64,000 nucleotides of DNA from Brevibacterium renqingii (GCF_017808105.1 NZ_JADBHF010000014.1:1-64000), one strand, 5' to 3'; positions 8,273 through 16,392 are shown, counted from the first letter of the stretch. The notes: generated from the letters alone by a model not told the origin. Translations and numbers: made by a program.

Positions 8273-9927
8273 AACGTGGTCGGCCCATTCATGAGCTTGC
8301 CGGGATTCATGATGCCCGCCGGGTCGGCTTCGGCCTTGGCCGCACGCAGCATCCGCAGCCACAGATCGCCTGTCTCTTCGCCGAGCCAGGGGGCATGGTC
8401 CGCCCCGATCGAATGGTGATGAGTGATCGTGCCTCCGCCGCCGACGATGGCATCGCCGGCCGCGGTCTTCATCGCCTTCCACTGCTTGAGCTCCTCGCCT
8501 TCCTGAGCTCGGGCGAAGACGGTGTAGTAGAGCGAACAGCCCGAGGCGTACAGGTGGGAGATGTGGCAGAGCACCAGGGCCGGTGTGCCGCGTTCAGCCG
8601 ATGTCTTCTCGATCTCCGCCCGGATCGTATCGTGGAGTTCCTCGATCCGGGACCACGGCGCCGCCGTCTCCAGGGTCTCGACCAGGATGCCCTCGGTCAG
8701 CAGCTGATCGCGCAGGTACGGGGTCGAGAAGCGGTGCTTCTCCCACATGGCCTCCGGGGTGGCTCCCAGACCCACGCCCCTGTGCTGACGGGCGATCGTC
8801 CGGGCGGCCGACCGACGGGCTCGGGCCTCGGCGGTGCGGCCGTCGAAGCGGACCACCAGCAGGCAGGGCGTCGAGATGCCGCGGGCGCGCAGATAGGCGA
8901 GCACACTTCTGCGCTGGAGTCCGCTGCCGAGCTGCGCGAGCCCGAAAGCGGTCTCGTTGACATCGGAGAGGCGCGCGATATCCGGCCGCAGCCCTGACTG
9001 CTCCATCTCCCGCAGAGCCGCGGTGCCCGAGGCGAAGTCGGGGAAGAACCAGGAATCGGGCACGCTCGCCTCCGGCAGGCGTCTGATCTGCAGAGTCACC
9101 TCGGTGATGATGCCGAGAGTCCCTTCGGAGCCGACGAGCATCTGGCGCGGATCGGGCCCGGCCGCCGTGGCAGGAGTCGAACGCAGTCCGATCGGACCGT
9201 TCGGGGTCGAGCAGCGCAGCCCGAGCACGTTCTCGTCGGTGCGTCCGTATCCGGTCGACTGCTGACCGGCCGACCGGGTGGCGACCCACCCGCCGACAGT
9301 GCTGAACTCGAAGGACTGCGGGTAATGGCCGAGCGTGAGGCCTCCGACCTGCAGACGCTCTTCGAGGTCAGGTCCGAACACCCCGGCCTGGACGGTCGCC
9401 GTCAGCGACTCCTCGTCGATGTCGAGGATCTCATCGAGCCGTGACAAGCTGAGGCAGACGCTGCCGGCCAGACCCGGTCGGAACGCATCGATGCCGCCGA
9501 CGACGCTGGTGCCGCCGCCGAACGGAACGACCGCGATGCGCTCCTGCTGGCAGACGGCCAGGAGTGCGTCCACCTCGGCGGCGGAACCGGGCCAGATCAC
9601 GGCATCCGGAGCGAACGGCAGCTCGCCTGTGCGCAGCCGGATGAGGTCGGGCAGGCTGCGTCCTGCCGCATGCCTGACGCGGATCGCGTGGTCGTCGCGG
9701 ACGAAGTCCTCGCCCACGACCTCGACGAAGCGGGCGTGCACCTCGTCCGGGAGCTCGGGCTCGGGCAGGCGGATGTCCTCGAGTCGTACGGGCCGGCGGT
9801 CGACGCCGCGGGGCCAGCCGCACACCTTGCTCAGCAGCTTCCTCGCCCCGGGCTTGATCGGGCTGTCGTGCCCGTCCTCGCCCCAGCCCCACCAGCGCAT
9901 CCGCGGTTGAGTGTCCATGTTCGTCAT
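8269..9927 (-). CDS. FAD-linked oxidase, alkyl-dihydroxyacetonephosphate synthase-like
   Basis: 552 residues with a PCMH-type FAD domain (VVPFGGGTSVVGGI near residue 150, then FSTVGGWVATRSAGQQSTGYGR). The C-terminal domain contains a triple-histidine motif, GTITHHHSIGADH, matching the active-site His triplet of alkyl-DHAP synthase. In eukaryotes that enzyme swaps an acyl for an alkyl chain on DHAP to start ether-lipid synthesis; in actinobacteria the homologue is usually only called a flavoprotein. It overlaps glpD and the lipid kinase by 4 nt each, so G3P oxidation, the flavoenzyme and lipid phosphorylation are made together. The ether-lipid role is inference. Confidence 0.85.
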   Translation of the reverse strand: MTNMDTQPRMRWWGWGEDGHDSPIKPGARKLLSKVCGWPRGVDRRPVRLEDIRLPEPELPDEVHARFVEVVGEDFVRDDHAIRVRHAAGRSLPDLIRLRTGELPFAPDAVIWPGSAAEVDALLAVCQQERIAVVPFGGGTSVVGGIDAFRPGLAGSVCLSLSRLDEILDIDEESLTATVQAGVFGPDLEERLQVGGLTLGHYPQSFEFSTVGGWVATRSAGQQSTGYGRTDENVLGLRCSTPNGPIGLRSTPATAAGPDPRQMLVGSEGTLGIITEVTLQIRRLPEASVPDSWFFPDFASGTAALREMEQSGLRPDIARLSDVNETAFGLAQLGSGLQRRSVLAYLRARGISTPCLLVVRFDGRTAEARARRSAARTIARQHRGVGLGATPEAMWEKHRFSTPYLRDQLLTEGILVETLETAAPWSRIEELHDTIRAEIEKTSAERGTPALVLCHISHLYASGCSLYYTVFARAQEGEELKQWKAMKTAAGDAIVGGGGTITHHHSIGADHAPWLGEETGDLWLRMLRAAKAEADPAGIMNPGKLMNGPTTL

Positions 9928-11561
9928 CCTTCGTGTCGCGATTGTGTGATGAGTTCCGGGGCGATCCGTGCCACAGCGTCATAGAGCTCGGCGCGATCGG
10001 CGTCGACGAGTCCCCAACGGGTCCGCCGGTCGATGACGTCCTCGACCGTGAGGGCGAGCTCGTGCTCGACGGCGAAGCGCACTTCCGCACCGGTCAGTGG
10101 GATTCCCTTGCGCACGGGTTCGTTGAGTGAGGGATCGGCGTCGCCGTAGGCTGCCACCTCCGCGGCATCGGTGCCGTAGCGGGAGACCAGATGTTCGGGC
10201 AGTCCGGGTGCAGGTGTGCCCTTGCCGACGAGCCCGAGTCCGCCTGTCCGGCACGGTCCGGCCGGCAGACCGCATGTCTTGACGGCGTCATCGACGGCGT
10301 CTTCGGCCATGCGTCGGTAGGCGGTGAGTTTGCCGCCGACGATGGTCAGCGTCCCGGTCCGCGGGTCGCGCAGCAGGGCGTGCTTGCGGGAGAGGTCGGC
10401 GCTGCCGGAGGCTCCAGTGCTGTTCGAGGGTCCCGTGCTCCTGATCAGCGGGCGGAAGCCCGCGTAGCTGCCGACGATGTCCTCAGGGGTGAGCTCGTCG
10501 TCGAGTACGGCGTTGATCGTGTCGAGGAGGAACGTCTCCTCGGCGCCGTCGGGGTGGGCGCGTTCCGGGATCGGACCATGGTGCCGGTCGTCGGTGATGC
10601 CGATCATGACCAGGCCGTTGTGCCACGGCACAGCGAAGACGTACCGGCCGAAGTGACCGGGGACGGGCGCGGTGACGGCTGCGCTCGGATGTCCGAGACG
10701 CGCCGCTCGGACGAGGATGTGCGAGCCCTTGCTGGGGGCGAGTTCGACCTCGTCGGAGAGAGTATCGGACCAGACTCCGGCGGCGTTGACGATCTGTCGG
10801 GCGCGGATCGTGTGGGTCTCATCGGTGAGGCGGTCGGTGAGGTGGACGCGGCCGCGTTCGATTCCGGTCGCCTCGGCGTAGGTGATGATGCGCGCACCAT
10901 GAGCCGTCGCCGTGCGGGCGAGGGCGATCACCAGCCGGGCGTCGTCGACGAGCTGACCGTCCCAGCTGAGCAGGCCGCCGCGCAGACCCCGCGAGGTCGT
11001 GGCGGGGGCGAGTCGTCGGACGGCGGCGGCCGAGATCCGGCGGGGATGGGGGAGCAGTCGCTTCGGGGTGCGGGCAAGCATCCGCATGATGTCGCCGGCG
11101 AGGAATCCCGCGCCCGTCATGGCGGCTTCGAGGCGACCGACGCCGGTGTGCAGCGGATAGAGCATCGGCACGGGACGGATCAGGTGGGGTGCGATGCGGC
11201 GCATCAGACGGCCGCGTTCGACGGCCGATTCCCAGGCGATCGGGAAGTCCAGCCGTGCGAGGTAGCGCAGTCCGCCGTGGGCGAGCTTCGAGCTCCAGCT
11301 GCTGGTGCCGGAGGCGAGGTCACCGCGTTCGACCAGAGTGGCGGACAAACCGCGGCTGGCGGCGTCCAGGGCGACACCGACGCCGGTGAACCCGCCGCCG
11401 ATGACGACGATGTCGGTGCCAGTGCCAGTGCCAGTGCCAGTGCCAGTGCCGGTGCCGGTGTCTGCGGTCGCGGCGCGCAGGTCGCGGGCCCGCTGTGCGG
11501 CGTTGAGCGCGGGATCCCCGGCGGGCCTCGGCGTGCCTTCTGCTGAAGTGGTGGAAGCCAT
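9924..11561 (-). CDS. glpD: Glycerol-3-phosphate dehydrogenase, FAD-dependent (aerobic type)
   Basis: 545 residues. The FAD-binding motif IVVIGGGFTGVGVALDAASRG is near residue 50, GTSSWSSKLAHGGLRYL follows, and the C-terminal DAO_C domain ends around residue 535. The enzyme oxidises glycerol-3-phosphate to DHAP at the membrane and passes electrons to quinone. It is the first gene of a three-gene operon (overlap ATGA with the flavoprotein gene). Just before the FAD motif the protein has an unusual (Gly-Thr)n run encoded by a hexanucleotide repeat at 11415-11462. A perfect palindrome directly upstream is probably the operator for the divergent TetR protein. Confidence 0.93.
   Translation of the reverse strand: MASTTSAEGTPRPAGDPALNAAQRARDLRAATADTGTGTGTGTGTGTGTDIVVIGGGFTGVGVALDAASRGLSATLVERGDLASGTSSWSSKLAHGGLRYLARLDFPIAWESAVERGRLMRRIAPHLIRPVPMLYPLHTGVGRLEAAMTGAGFLAGDIMRMLARTPKRLLPHPRRISAAAVRRLAPATTSRGLRGGLLSWDGQLVDDARLVIALARTATAHGARIITYAEATGIERGRVHLTDRLTDETHTIRARQIVNAAGVWSDTLSDEVELAPSKGSHILVRAARLGHPSAAVTAPVPGHFGRYVFAVPWHNGLVMIGITDDRHHGPIPERAHPDGAEETFLLDTINAVLDDELTPEDIVGSYAGFRPLIRSTGPSNSTGASGSADLSRKHALLRDPRTGTLTIVGGKLTAYRRMAEDAVDDAVKTCGLPAGPCRTGGLGLVGKGTPAPGLPEHLVSRYGTDAAEVAAYGDADPSLNEPVRKGIPLTGAEVRFAVEHELALTVEDVIDRRTRWGLVDADRAELYDAVARIAPELITQSRHEG
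11415..11462 (-). repeat. In-frame hexanucleotide tandem repeat inside glpD
   Basis: Eight 6-bp units (GGTGCC, five AGTGCC, GGTGCC, GGTGTC on the plus strand) encode an alternating Gly-Thr run just before the FAD-binding loop of GlpD. The unit length is a multiple of three, so slippage would change linker length without breaking the frame. Confidence 0.9.
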
Positions 11562-11572
11562 TGCGATGCTTT

Positions 11573-11592
11573 CTGGTACGAAGTCGTACCAG
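11573..11592. promoter_or_regulatory. Perfect palindromic operator between glpD and a tetR gene
   Basis: CTGGTACGAagTCGTACCAG is a perfect inverted repeat (9-bp arms, 2-bp centre). It lies 11 nt upstream of the glpD start and 36 nt upstream of the divergent TetR start. The size and symmetry are those of a TetR-family operator, and the position would block both promoters. Confidence 0.75.
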
Positions 11593-11628
11593 TTTGCTTT
11601 CGCTGTCGAGTGTTGTCAAGATCACAGT

Positions 11629-12264
11629 GTGACGAGTCGAGGGCGCCCATACGCCGGGGCCAGCCGCGAGGCGCGGGAGAGTGCCAGGCGTGAACGGATC
11701 ATCGGGGCCGGGATCGAGCTGTTCGGAGCCGAGGGGTATCGGGCGGCCACCGTCGGTGCCGTCTGTGAGGCGGCCGGCCTCAACAAGCGCTACTTCTACG
11801 AATCGTTCGCGAGCCTGGAGGATCTCCTCTGCGAGGTCTACGAGCGCGTGGTCGCCGACCTCCGCGCCGCAGTGCTCGCCGGCGGTGGGGACACCGCCCC
11901 GGAGGTGCTGCGCGGTTTCATCGCGGCCTTCCTCGGCTGGGCGCAGGCCAATCCCGTGCGGGCGAAGGTCCACCTCTTCGAGGTCCTCGGGGTCAGCGCC
12001 CGCGTCGACGAACTCTACCGCTCGCATGGGCGATCGATCGGTGACGAACTCGTCGACCGACTTGTCAGGGCGTCCTCCGGGCCTGCGCTGACCCCGGCGA
12101 GGCAGCGCATCCTCGGCGATGTGCTCGTCGGCGCCGGACTGCAGCTCGTCGTCGACTGGGTGATCAGCGGATACGATCCGCCCCGCGACGAGCTCCTGGC
12201 CGAGGTGGACGAGACGATGAACTGGGCCATGGCCGCGGGGATGGCGGCACTCGGCTTCGGGTGA
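11629..12264 (+). CDS. TetR-family transcriptional regulator of the glpD operon
   Basis: 211 residues. The N-terminal HTH (about 15-60: RERIIGAGIELFGAEGY, then VGAVCEAAGLNKRYFYESFASLEDLL) is followed by an all-helical ligand domain. The GTG at 11629 is the only start that leaves the 11573-11592 palindrome outside the gene; no strong ribosome site is visible. A TetR gene in the same divergent position next to glpD1 is known in Mycobacterium tuberculosis (Rv2250c). It probably represses glpD-flavoprotein-kinase and itself, with a lipid or glycerol-derived ligand (inference). Confidence 0.83.
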   Translation: MTSRGRPYAGASREARESARRERIIGAGIELFGAEGYRAATVGAVCEAAGLNKRYFYESFASLEDLLCEVYERVVADLRAAVLAGGGDTAPEVLRGFIAAFLGWAQANPVRAKVHLFEVLGVSARVDELYRSHGRSIGDELVDRLVRASSGPALTPARQRILGDVLVGAGLQLVVDWVISGYDPPRDELLAEVDETMNWAMAAGMAALGFG

Positions 12265-12280
12265 GCGTTCTGCCCTCGAC

Positions 12281-12300
12281 GCCCCAGCGGGCTGAGGGGC
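12281..12300 (+). terminator. Possible hairpin terminator after the tetR gene
   Basis: GCCCCAGC (12281-12288) pairs with GCTG-A-GGGGC (12291-12300) with a single bulged A and a 2-nt loop, 16 nt after the tetR stop. CTTGT follows but no long U-run. Confidence 0.4.
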
Positions 12301-12336
12301 CTTGTCGGAGCGGTCGGGCTGTGCTTGCCTGGGTCC

Positions 12337-13179
12337 ATGAGAGCCGAACAGATCACTGACCCGATCGCCTTTCACGGCGAAGGGCCCGTATGGTCGCCGT
12401 CCTGGGGCGGGCTGCGCTGGGTCGACATGCTCGCCGGGGACATCCTCACGCTGCGAAGCGACCGCGTCGAGCGACGGCATGTCGGAGACGTCGCGGCGGC
12501 AGTGCGTCCGCGCAGCCGAGGCGGAGCCGTCATCGGCGTCGAGCGCGGGTTCGCCCTCGAGAGCGAAGCGGGTGAGATCACTGCGCTGTCCGAGCTGTGG
12601 TCTGAGTCGGATATCCGCATGAATGACGGCGGCTGCGACCCGCAGGGCAACTTCTGGTGCGGATCGATGGCTTACGACCAGCGTGCCGGGGCGGCCTCCC
12701 TCTACCGTCTCAGCCCCGATGGGAGGGCCGAGGTCATGCTCGAGGACGTGACCATCTCGAACGGCATCGACTGGAGCCCCGACGGTTCTCTCGTCTACTA
12801 CAACGACACGGCCACGCAGCAGATCGCCGTCTTCGACTTCGACCCCGTCGAAGGGCTGAGTGGCCGCCGCGTTCTCGTCGAACTCCCCGACGGCGGTCTG
12901 CCCGACGGGCTCACCGTCGACGCCGAGGGCTGCGTCTGGACCGCAGTGGCCAACGGCGGTGCCGTCCACCGCTACCGGGCCGACGGGACCCTCGACGGAA
13001 TCGTCGAGGTCGCAGCCGGGAAGACGACCGCGTGCACCTTCGGCGGGGAGAACCTCGATCGACTCTTCATCACCTCCTCCCAGGAGGACGTGGACACCTC
13101 CGCGGATCCGCTGGCCGGTGCGCTCTTCGCCGCCGAGGTGGGGGTGACCGGTCAGCCGGTCCGTCCTTTCGCGGGGTGA
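12337..13179 (+). CDS. SMP-30/gluconolactonase (regucalcin-like) family protein
   Basis: 280 residues with the six-bladed propeller pattern of SMP-30 proteins: FHGEGPVWSPSWGGLRWVDM at the N-terminus (metal-binding Glu in GEGPVW), RMNDGGCDPQGNFWCGSM in the middle, then ISNGIDWSPDGSLVYYNDT (the metal-binding Asn and Asp of the family). Members hydrolyse sugar lactones such as gluconolactone with a divalent metal; substrate here is unknown. The ATG at 12337 matches the family N-terminus. It converges on paaR, only 33 nt away. Confidence 0.85.
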   Translation: MRAEQITDPIAFHGEGPVWSPSWGGLRWVDMLAGDILTLRSDRVERRHVGDVAAAVRPRSRGGAVIGVERGFALESEAGEITALSELWSESDIRMNDGGCDPQGNFWCGSMAYDQRAGAASLYRLSPDGRAEVMLEDVTISNGIDWSPDGSLVYYNDTATQQIAVFDFDPVEGLSGRRVLVELPDGGLPDGLTVDAEGCVWTAVANGGAVHRYRADGTLDGIVEVAAGKTTACTFGGENLDRLFITSSQEDVDTSADPLAGALFAAEVGVTGQPVRPFAG

Positions 13180-13212
13180 CCTCCGGCGCCCGCGGGCCCG
13201 GCAGCCGCTGTC

Positions 13213-13968
13213 TCAGGCCTCCAGGCCCTGGAAGGCCATTGTGGTCACGGCCTCGGCGATGGTGTCGGGGTCGACGGGGTAGCTCGGGCGGTACCACTCG
13301 GTGATCGAGTTGACCATGCCGAAGAGCAGGCGGGTGATGAGACCGGGGGTGAAATCGGAGCGGAGGCCGCCCTCGGCGATGGCTTCGGAGACCAGGCCGC
13401 GGATCTTCTCATCGATGCGGCGCCGCTGTTCGAGCGCTTCGAGCTCGACCGGTGAGTTCCCGCGCACCCGCAGCAGCAGGGTCACGGAATGGTGGTATTC
13501 GATGAGGATGAGCACGCTGGCGCGCACGGCCAGGCGCAGGCGCTCGAGCGCCGTGATGCCCGTCCGGTGGCTCTCGGCCTCGACCGCCGAGTCGAGGGCG
13601 CCGATCCCGCGATTGATCGCCAGGTGCAGCAGCTCTTCCTTCGACTTCACATGATGGTAGATCGCAGACTTCGTGATCCCCAGCTCGCGGGCGACGGTGT
13701 CCATCGAGGTGCCGTCGTAGCCGCGGGAGACGAAGACCTCGGTGGCCTTGTTGATCAGTGTCTCCCGGTCGTATCCGGGTCGTCCGCGGCGGGAACGTTT
13801 GGGGCCGTCCGCCTCGGCGTGGGACTGCGCCTCGGCGGGTGACTGCGCCTTGGCAGGTGCCTGCTCGGAGGCAGGGGACGAGCGCACGACCGTCTCGGTG
13901 GAGGCGGCCGACGGGTCCGTCGTGGTCGGTGGCGTCGGCGCAGGTGAGGACGATTCGGGCATGCGCAT
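13213..13968 (-). CDS. paaR: TetR-family repressor of phenylacetate genes
   Basis: 251 residues, of which the first ~55 are a low-complexity Ser/Pro/Ala/Glu segment carrying a three-fold hexapeptide (APAKAQ, SPAEAQ, SHAEAD). The TetR HTH follows (RRGRPGYDRETLINKATEVFVSRGY ... VARELGITKSAIYHHVKSKEELL), then a TetR_C-type effector domain. It lies last in the order paaI-paaK-paaR on one strand, as expected for the TetR-type PaaR that releases DNA on binding phenylacetyl-CoA. PaaR-like palindromes precede paaZ, paaI and paaA. The disordered N-terminal extension is unusual; starts at 13968 or 13962 are both possible and neither has a clear ribosome site. Confidence 0.8.
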   Translation of the reverse strand: MRMPESSSPAPTPPTTTDPSAASTETVVRSSPASEQAPAKAQSPAEAQSHAEADGPKRSRRGRPGYDRETLINKATEVFVSRGYDGTSMDTVARELGITKSAIYHHVKSKEELLHLAINRGIGALDSAVEAESHRTGITALERLRLAVRASVLILIEYHHSVTLLLRVRGNSPVELEALEQRRRIDEKIRGLVSEAIAEGGLRSDFTPGLITRLLFGMVNSITEWYRPSYPVDPDTIAEAVTTMAFQGLEA

Positions 13969-14010
13969 CAGTCTAAAGCACCCCTTCGGCGGCCGCCGCG
14001 ACGTGCGTCA

Positions 14011-14055
14011 CAGCCGCCGGACCCGCAGCCGCCGGACCCGCAGCCGCCGGGCCCG
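14011..14055. repeat. Three 15-bp tandem repeats between paaR and paaK
   Basis: Two identical copies of CAGCCGCCGGACCCG and one with a single change (GCCCG) run head to tail, followed by a partial fourth. They lie in the 152-nt gap between paaK and paaR and are not in a supported gene. Confidence 0.85.
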
Positions 14056-14120
14056 CAGCTGGCGGAACCACGGCGGTGAGGTCACCTGTCGGGATCCGGT
14101 TCGCAAGGCGCGTCGTCATC

Positions 14121-15419
14121 TCAGCGCACGCCGTCCCGGCGGTCGATGATGCGTTTGAGCTTGCCGACCGAGCGCGGCAGGGCGCCGGGCATCTTGAGGG
14201 CGACATCGCAGGAGACGCCGAGGCGGGCCTTGATCCGAGACGCGACCAGGCGGTCGAGACCTTCGAGCTCGACGGCGCCGATGCCCTCGCGGGCCTCGAC
14301 CTCGACCGTCATCTCGTCCATCCGGCCCGGGCGGGTGAGCACGAGCTGGAAGTGTGGACTCAGGGGTGCGAACTCGAAGAGCACGGACTCGACATTGGCG
14401 GGGTAGACGTTGACGCCGCGGATGATCATGAGGTCGTCCGAGCGGCCCGTGATGCGCGAGATCCGACGGAAGTTCTCTCGCGCGGTGCCCGGCAGCAGCG
14501 TCGCGAGATCGTGGGTGCGGTAGCGGATGATCGGCAGGGCCTCCTTCGTCAGCGAGGTGAAGACGAGTTCGCCCTCCTCGCCGTCGGGCAGCACCTCACC
14601 GGTGAAGGGATCGACGATCTCCGGGTAGAAGTGGTCCTCCCAGATCGTCGGCCCGTCCTTCGTCACGGCCGATTCGCAGGCCACGCCCGGACCCATGACC
14701 TCGGAGAGGCCGTAGATGTCGACGGCGTCGATGTCGAAGGACTGCTCGATCTCCTTGCGCATCTCGTCCGTCCACGGTTCGGCGCCGCAGATCGCGGTCT
14801 TCAGGCTCGTGGTCGTCGGGTCGATGCCCTGTTTGCGGAACTCGTCGAGGATCGTGAGCAGGTAGGTGGGCGTGGCGGTGATGATATCGGGCTTGAAGTC
14901 CTGGATCAGCTGCACCTGACGCGGGGTCTGCCCGCCGGAGATCGGCACGACCGTGAAGCCGTGGCGTTCGGCGCCGTGAACACCGAGACCGCCGGTGAAC
15001 AGACCGTAGCCGTAGGCGTTGTGCATCATCTGTCCCCGCTTGCCTCCGGCCCCGAGGACGGAACGGGCGATGAGGCTGCCCCACTTGTCGAGGTCACCCA
15101 TGGTGTACCCGACGACGGTCGGCAGCCCGGTGGTGCCCGAGGAGGCGTGGATGCGCGCGACCTGCTCCTGAGGGACCGCGAAGAGTCCGAACGGGTAGTT
15201 GTCGCGAAGGTCCTGCTTGTTCGTGAACGGCAGCTTCGCGATGTCCTCGAGGCTCGTGATGTCCGCCGGAGTCACGCCGAGCTCGTCGAAGGCCTTCCGG
15301 TAGAAGGGCACCTTCTCGTACACGGAGGTCACCGTGGTCCTGAGGTTCTTCAGCTGGTCGGCGCGCAGCTCGTCCAGGCTCATCCGTTCGCCGGCGTCGA
15401 GGTCGGGATCAGTCATCAT
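14121..15419 (-). CDS. paaK: Phenylacetate-CoA ligase
   Basis: 432 residues, the usual PaaK length. The AMP-binding loop SSGTTGLPTVVGYT lies near residue 97, FGLFAVPQEQVARIHAS precedes it, the PaaK signature YGLSEVMGPGVACE near 240, and the C-terminal AMP-binding domain (RITGRSDDLMIIRGVNVYP) begins near 325. The enzyme activates phenylacetate to phenylacetyl-CoA with ATP, the entry step of the pathway and the source of the PaaR ligand. It lies between paaI and paaR on the same strand. Confidence 0.95.
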   Translation of the reverse strand: MMTDPDLDAGERMSLDELRADQLKNLRTTVTSVYEKVPFYRKAFDELGVTPADITSLEDIAKLPFTNKQDLRDNYPFGLFAVPQEQVARIHASSGTTGLPTVVGYTMGDLDKWGSLIARSVLGAGGKRGQMMHNAYGYGLFTGGLGVHGAERHGFTVVPISGGQTPRQVQLIQDFKPDIITATPTYLLTILDEFRKQGIDPTTTSLKTAICGAEPWTDEMRKEIEQSFDIDAVDIYGLSEVMGPGVACESAVTKDGPTIWEDHFYPEIVDPFTGEVLPDGEEGELVFTSLTKEALPIIRYRTHDLATLLPGTARENFRRISRITGRSDDLMIIRGVNVYPANVESVLFEFAPLSPHFQLVLTRPGRMDEMTVEVEAREGIGAVELEGLDRLVASRIKARLGVSCDVALKMPGALPRSVGKLKRIIDRRDGVR

Positions 15420-15545
15420 CGTCTCCTTGCGAAATCTCTTCTGCAGATCCGTGAGCCGCGAGGCGGCGCGCCGGCTGCGGGGCTGTGCCGTTCGCGTGTG
15501 GCTGGGTGGGGTGAGTGTGCGGTCACTGTGTTCAGGCGGGCGAGG

Positions 15546-16043
15546 TCACTGCTTTCGTGGAGGCAGTGTGCGGGAGCGGCCGCGGTAGGTGGCGATGACC
15601 TCCTCACCGCGAGTGACCGTGACGTCGTAGATGCCCGAGCGGCCCTGCTTGACGACCTCCCTGCCCCGGGCGACGAGCTCGTCGCCGATGAAGGAGGGCT
15701 TGAGGAAATCGATGTCCCCGCCCGAGGCGACCGTGACCGAGCCGGGATAGTTGCAGGCCATCGCGAAGGTCGTGTCGGCGAAGAGGAAGACGTAGCCGCC
15801 GTGGGTGATGTCGTGGCCGTTGGTCATGATCTCGGTGACCGTCATCGAGCACTGCGCCCAGCCGGGTCCGTGATCGTCGACGGTGATGCCCAGGTGCTGG
15901 GAGGCTCGGTCATTGGCGAACATCGCCTCGGCGCCGGTGGCCGCCTCTGCGGGCCCCGCTTCCGAGGGCACCGCCTCCGAGGGCCTTGCCTCTGCGGGCC
16001 ACGCTTCCGGGCGCATCGTGGTGTCGTGGGCGGATCGGCCCAT
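15546..16043 (-). CDS. paaI: Hydroxyphenylacetyl-CoA thioesterase
   Basis: A 165-residue hotdog-fold thioesterase. The core (about 45-165) carries HDITHGGYVFLFADTTFAMACN, with the His-Gly-Gly and Asp residues of PaaI active sites. It rescues CoA from dead-end hydroxyphenylacetyl-CoA esters. The frame is open to 16169, but that would overlap the PaaR-like operator at 16149-16170, while the ATG at 16043 has GAGGAG about 7 nt upstream. The first ~40 residues contain five copies of a Pro/Ser-Glu-Ala pentapeptide encoded by a 15-bp tandem repeat, an extension not usual in PaaI. Confidence 0.9.
   Translation of the reverse strand: MGRSAHDTTMRPEAWPAEARPSEAVPSEAGPAEAATGAEAMFANDRASQHLGITVDDHGPGWAQCSMTVTEIMTNGHDITHGGYVFLFADTTFAMACNYPGSVTVASGGDIDFLKPSFIGDELVARGREVVKQGRSGIYDVTVTRGEEVIATYRGRSRTLPPRKQ
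15941..16015 (-). repeat. Five 15-bp tandem repeats in the 5' coding part of paaI
   Basis: Units start at 15941, 15956, 15971, 15986 and 16001 and resemble CCGCCTCYGMGGGCC. They encode a pentapeptide repeat rich in Pro, Glu and Ala upstream of the hotdog domain. Confidence 0.85.
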
Positions 16044-16148
16044 AGTCGGCTCCTCTTCGAGTCGCGGTGCGCTGACCTCGTGGGCAGCGGTCTCTGCGCG
16101 TGAACGACGGCGGAAGATCCCCTGCGCTCCCGGGGAGAGCCGCCGGCG

Positions 16149-16170
16149 AATAAACGACCATCTGGTCAAT
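16149..16170. promoter_or_regulatory. PaaR-type operator upstream of paaI-paaK-paaR
   Basis: AATAAACG, six bases, then TGGTCAAT: a moderate match to ACTNACCG-N6-CGGTNAGT (6 of 8 in each half, counting N). It is embedded in AT-rich DNA (AATAAATATCG follows) about 105 nt before the paaI start. Its place before the operon that holds paaR implies autoregulation. Confidence 0.55.
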
Positions 16171-16313
16171 AAATATCGTTGTGTTCGGCGTCACTTGTCA
16201 AGTCGCGGGGATGTCTTCTCGCGGGGCGTCAGGGGTGCGTGGTTGGTGGCCCTGCGGGAGGGGGAGCCGCAAGGCGCGGTGTGCGCCAGTTCCGGCTGTC
16301 GCGAGAAGCAAGT

Positions 16314-16392
16314 GGTCGCAATCGGATGGGTTCGCGTCCAACGGTGGTCGCAATCGGACGGAAATCTTCGCCGAAAGTATCCGATAGCGACC
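16314..16392. repeat. Array of three 13-bp motifs upstream of paaA
   Basis: GGTCGCAATCGGA occurs at 16314-16326 and again at 16346-16358 (32-bp spacing), and its inverse TCCGATAGCGACC (one difference) at 16380-16392. Copies two and three can pair as a 13-bp stem with a 21-nt loop. The motif is unlike the PaaR site, so it may be a second regulator's site, a transcript hairpin or a dispersed intergenic repeat. Confidence 0.8.

Noticed and set aside
11415-11462. Repeat considered as CRISPR
   Set aside because: Units are 6 bp, contiguous and without spacers; no cas genes in the window.
10191-11546. 451-codon plus-strand frame opposite glpD
   Set aside because: Composition is that of an antisense shadow and glpD is unmistakable.
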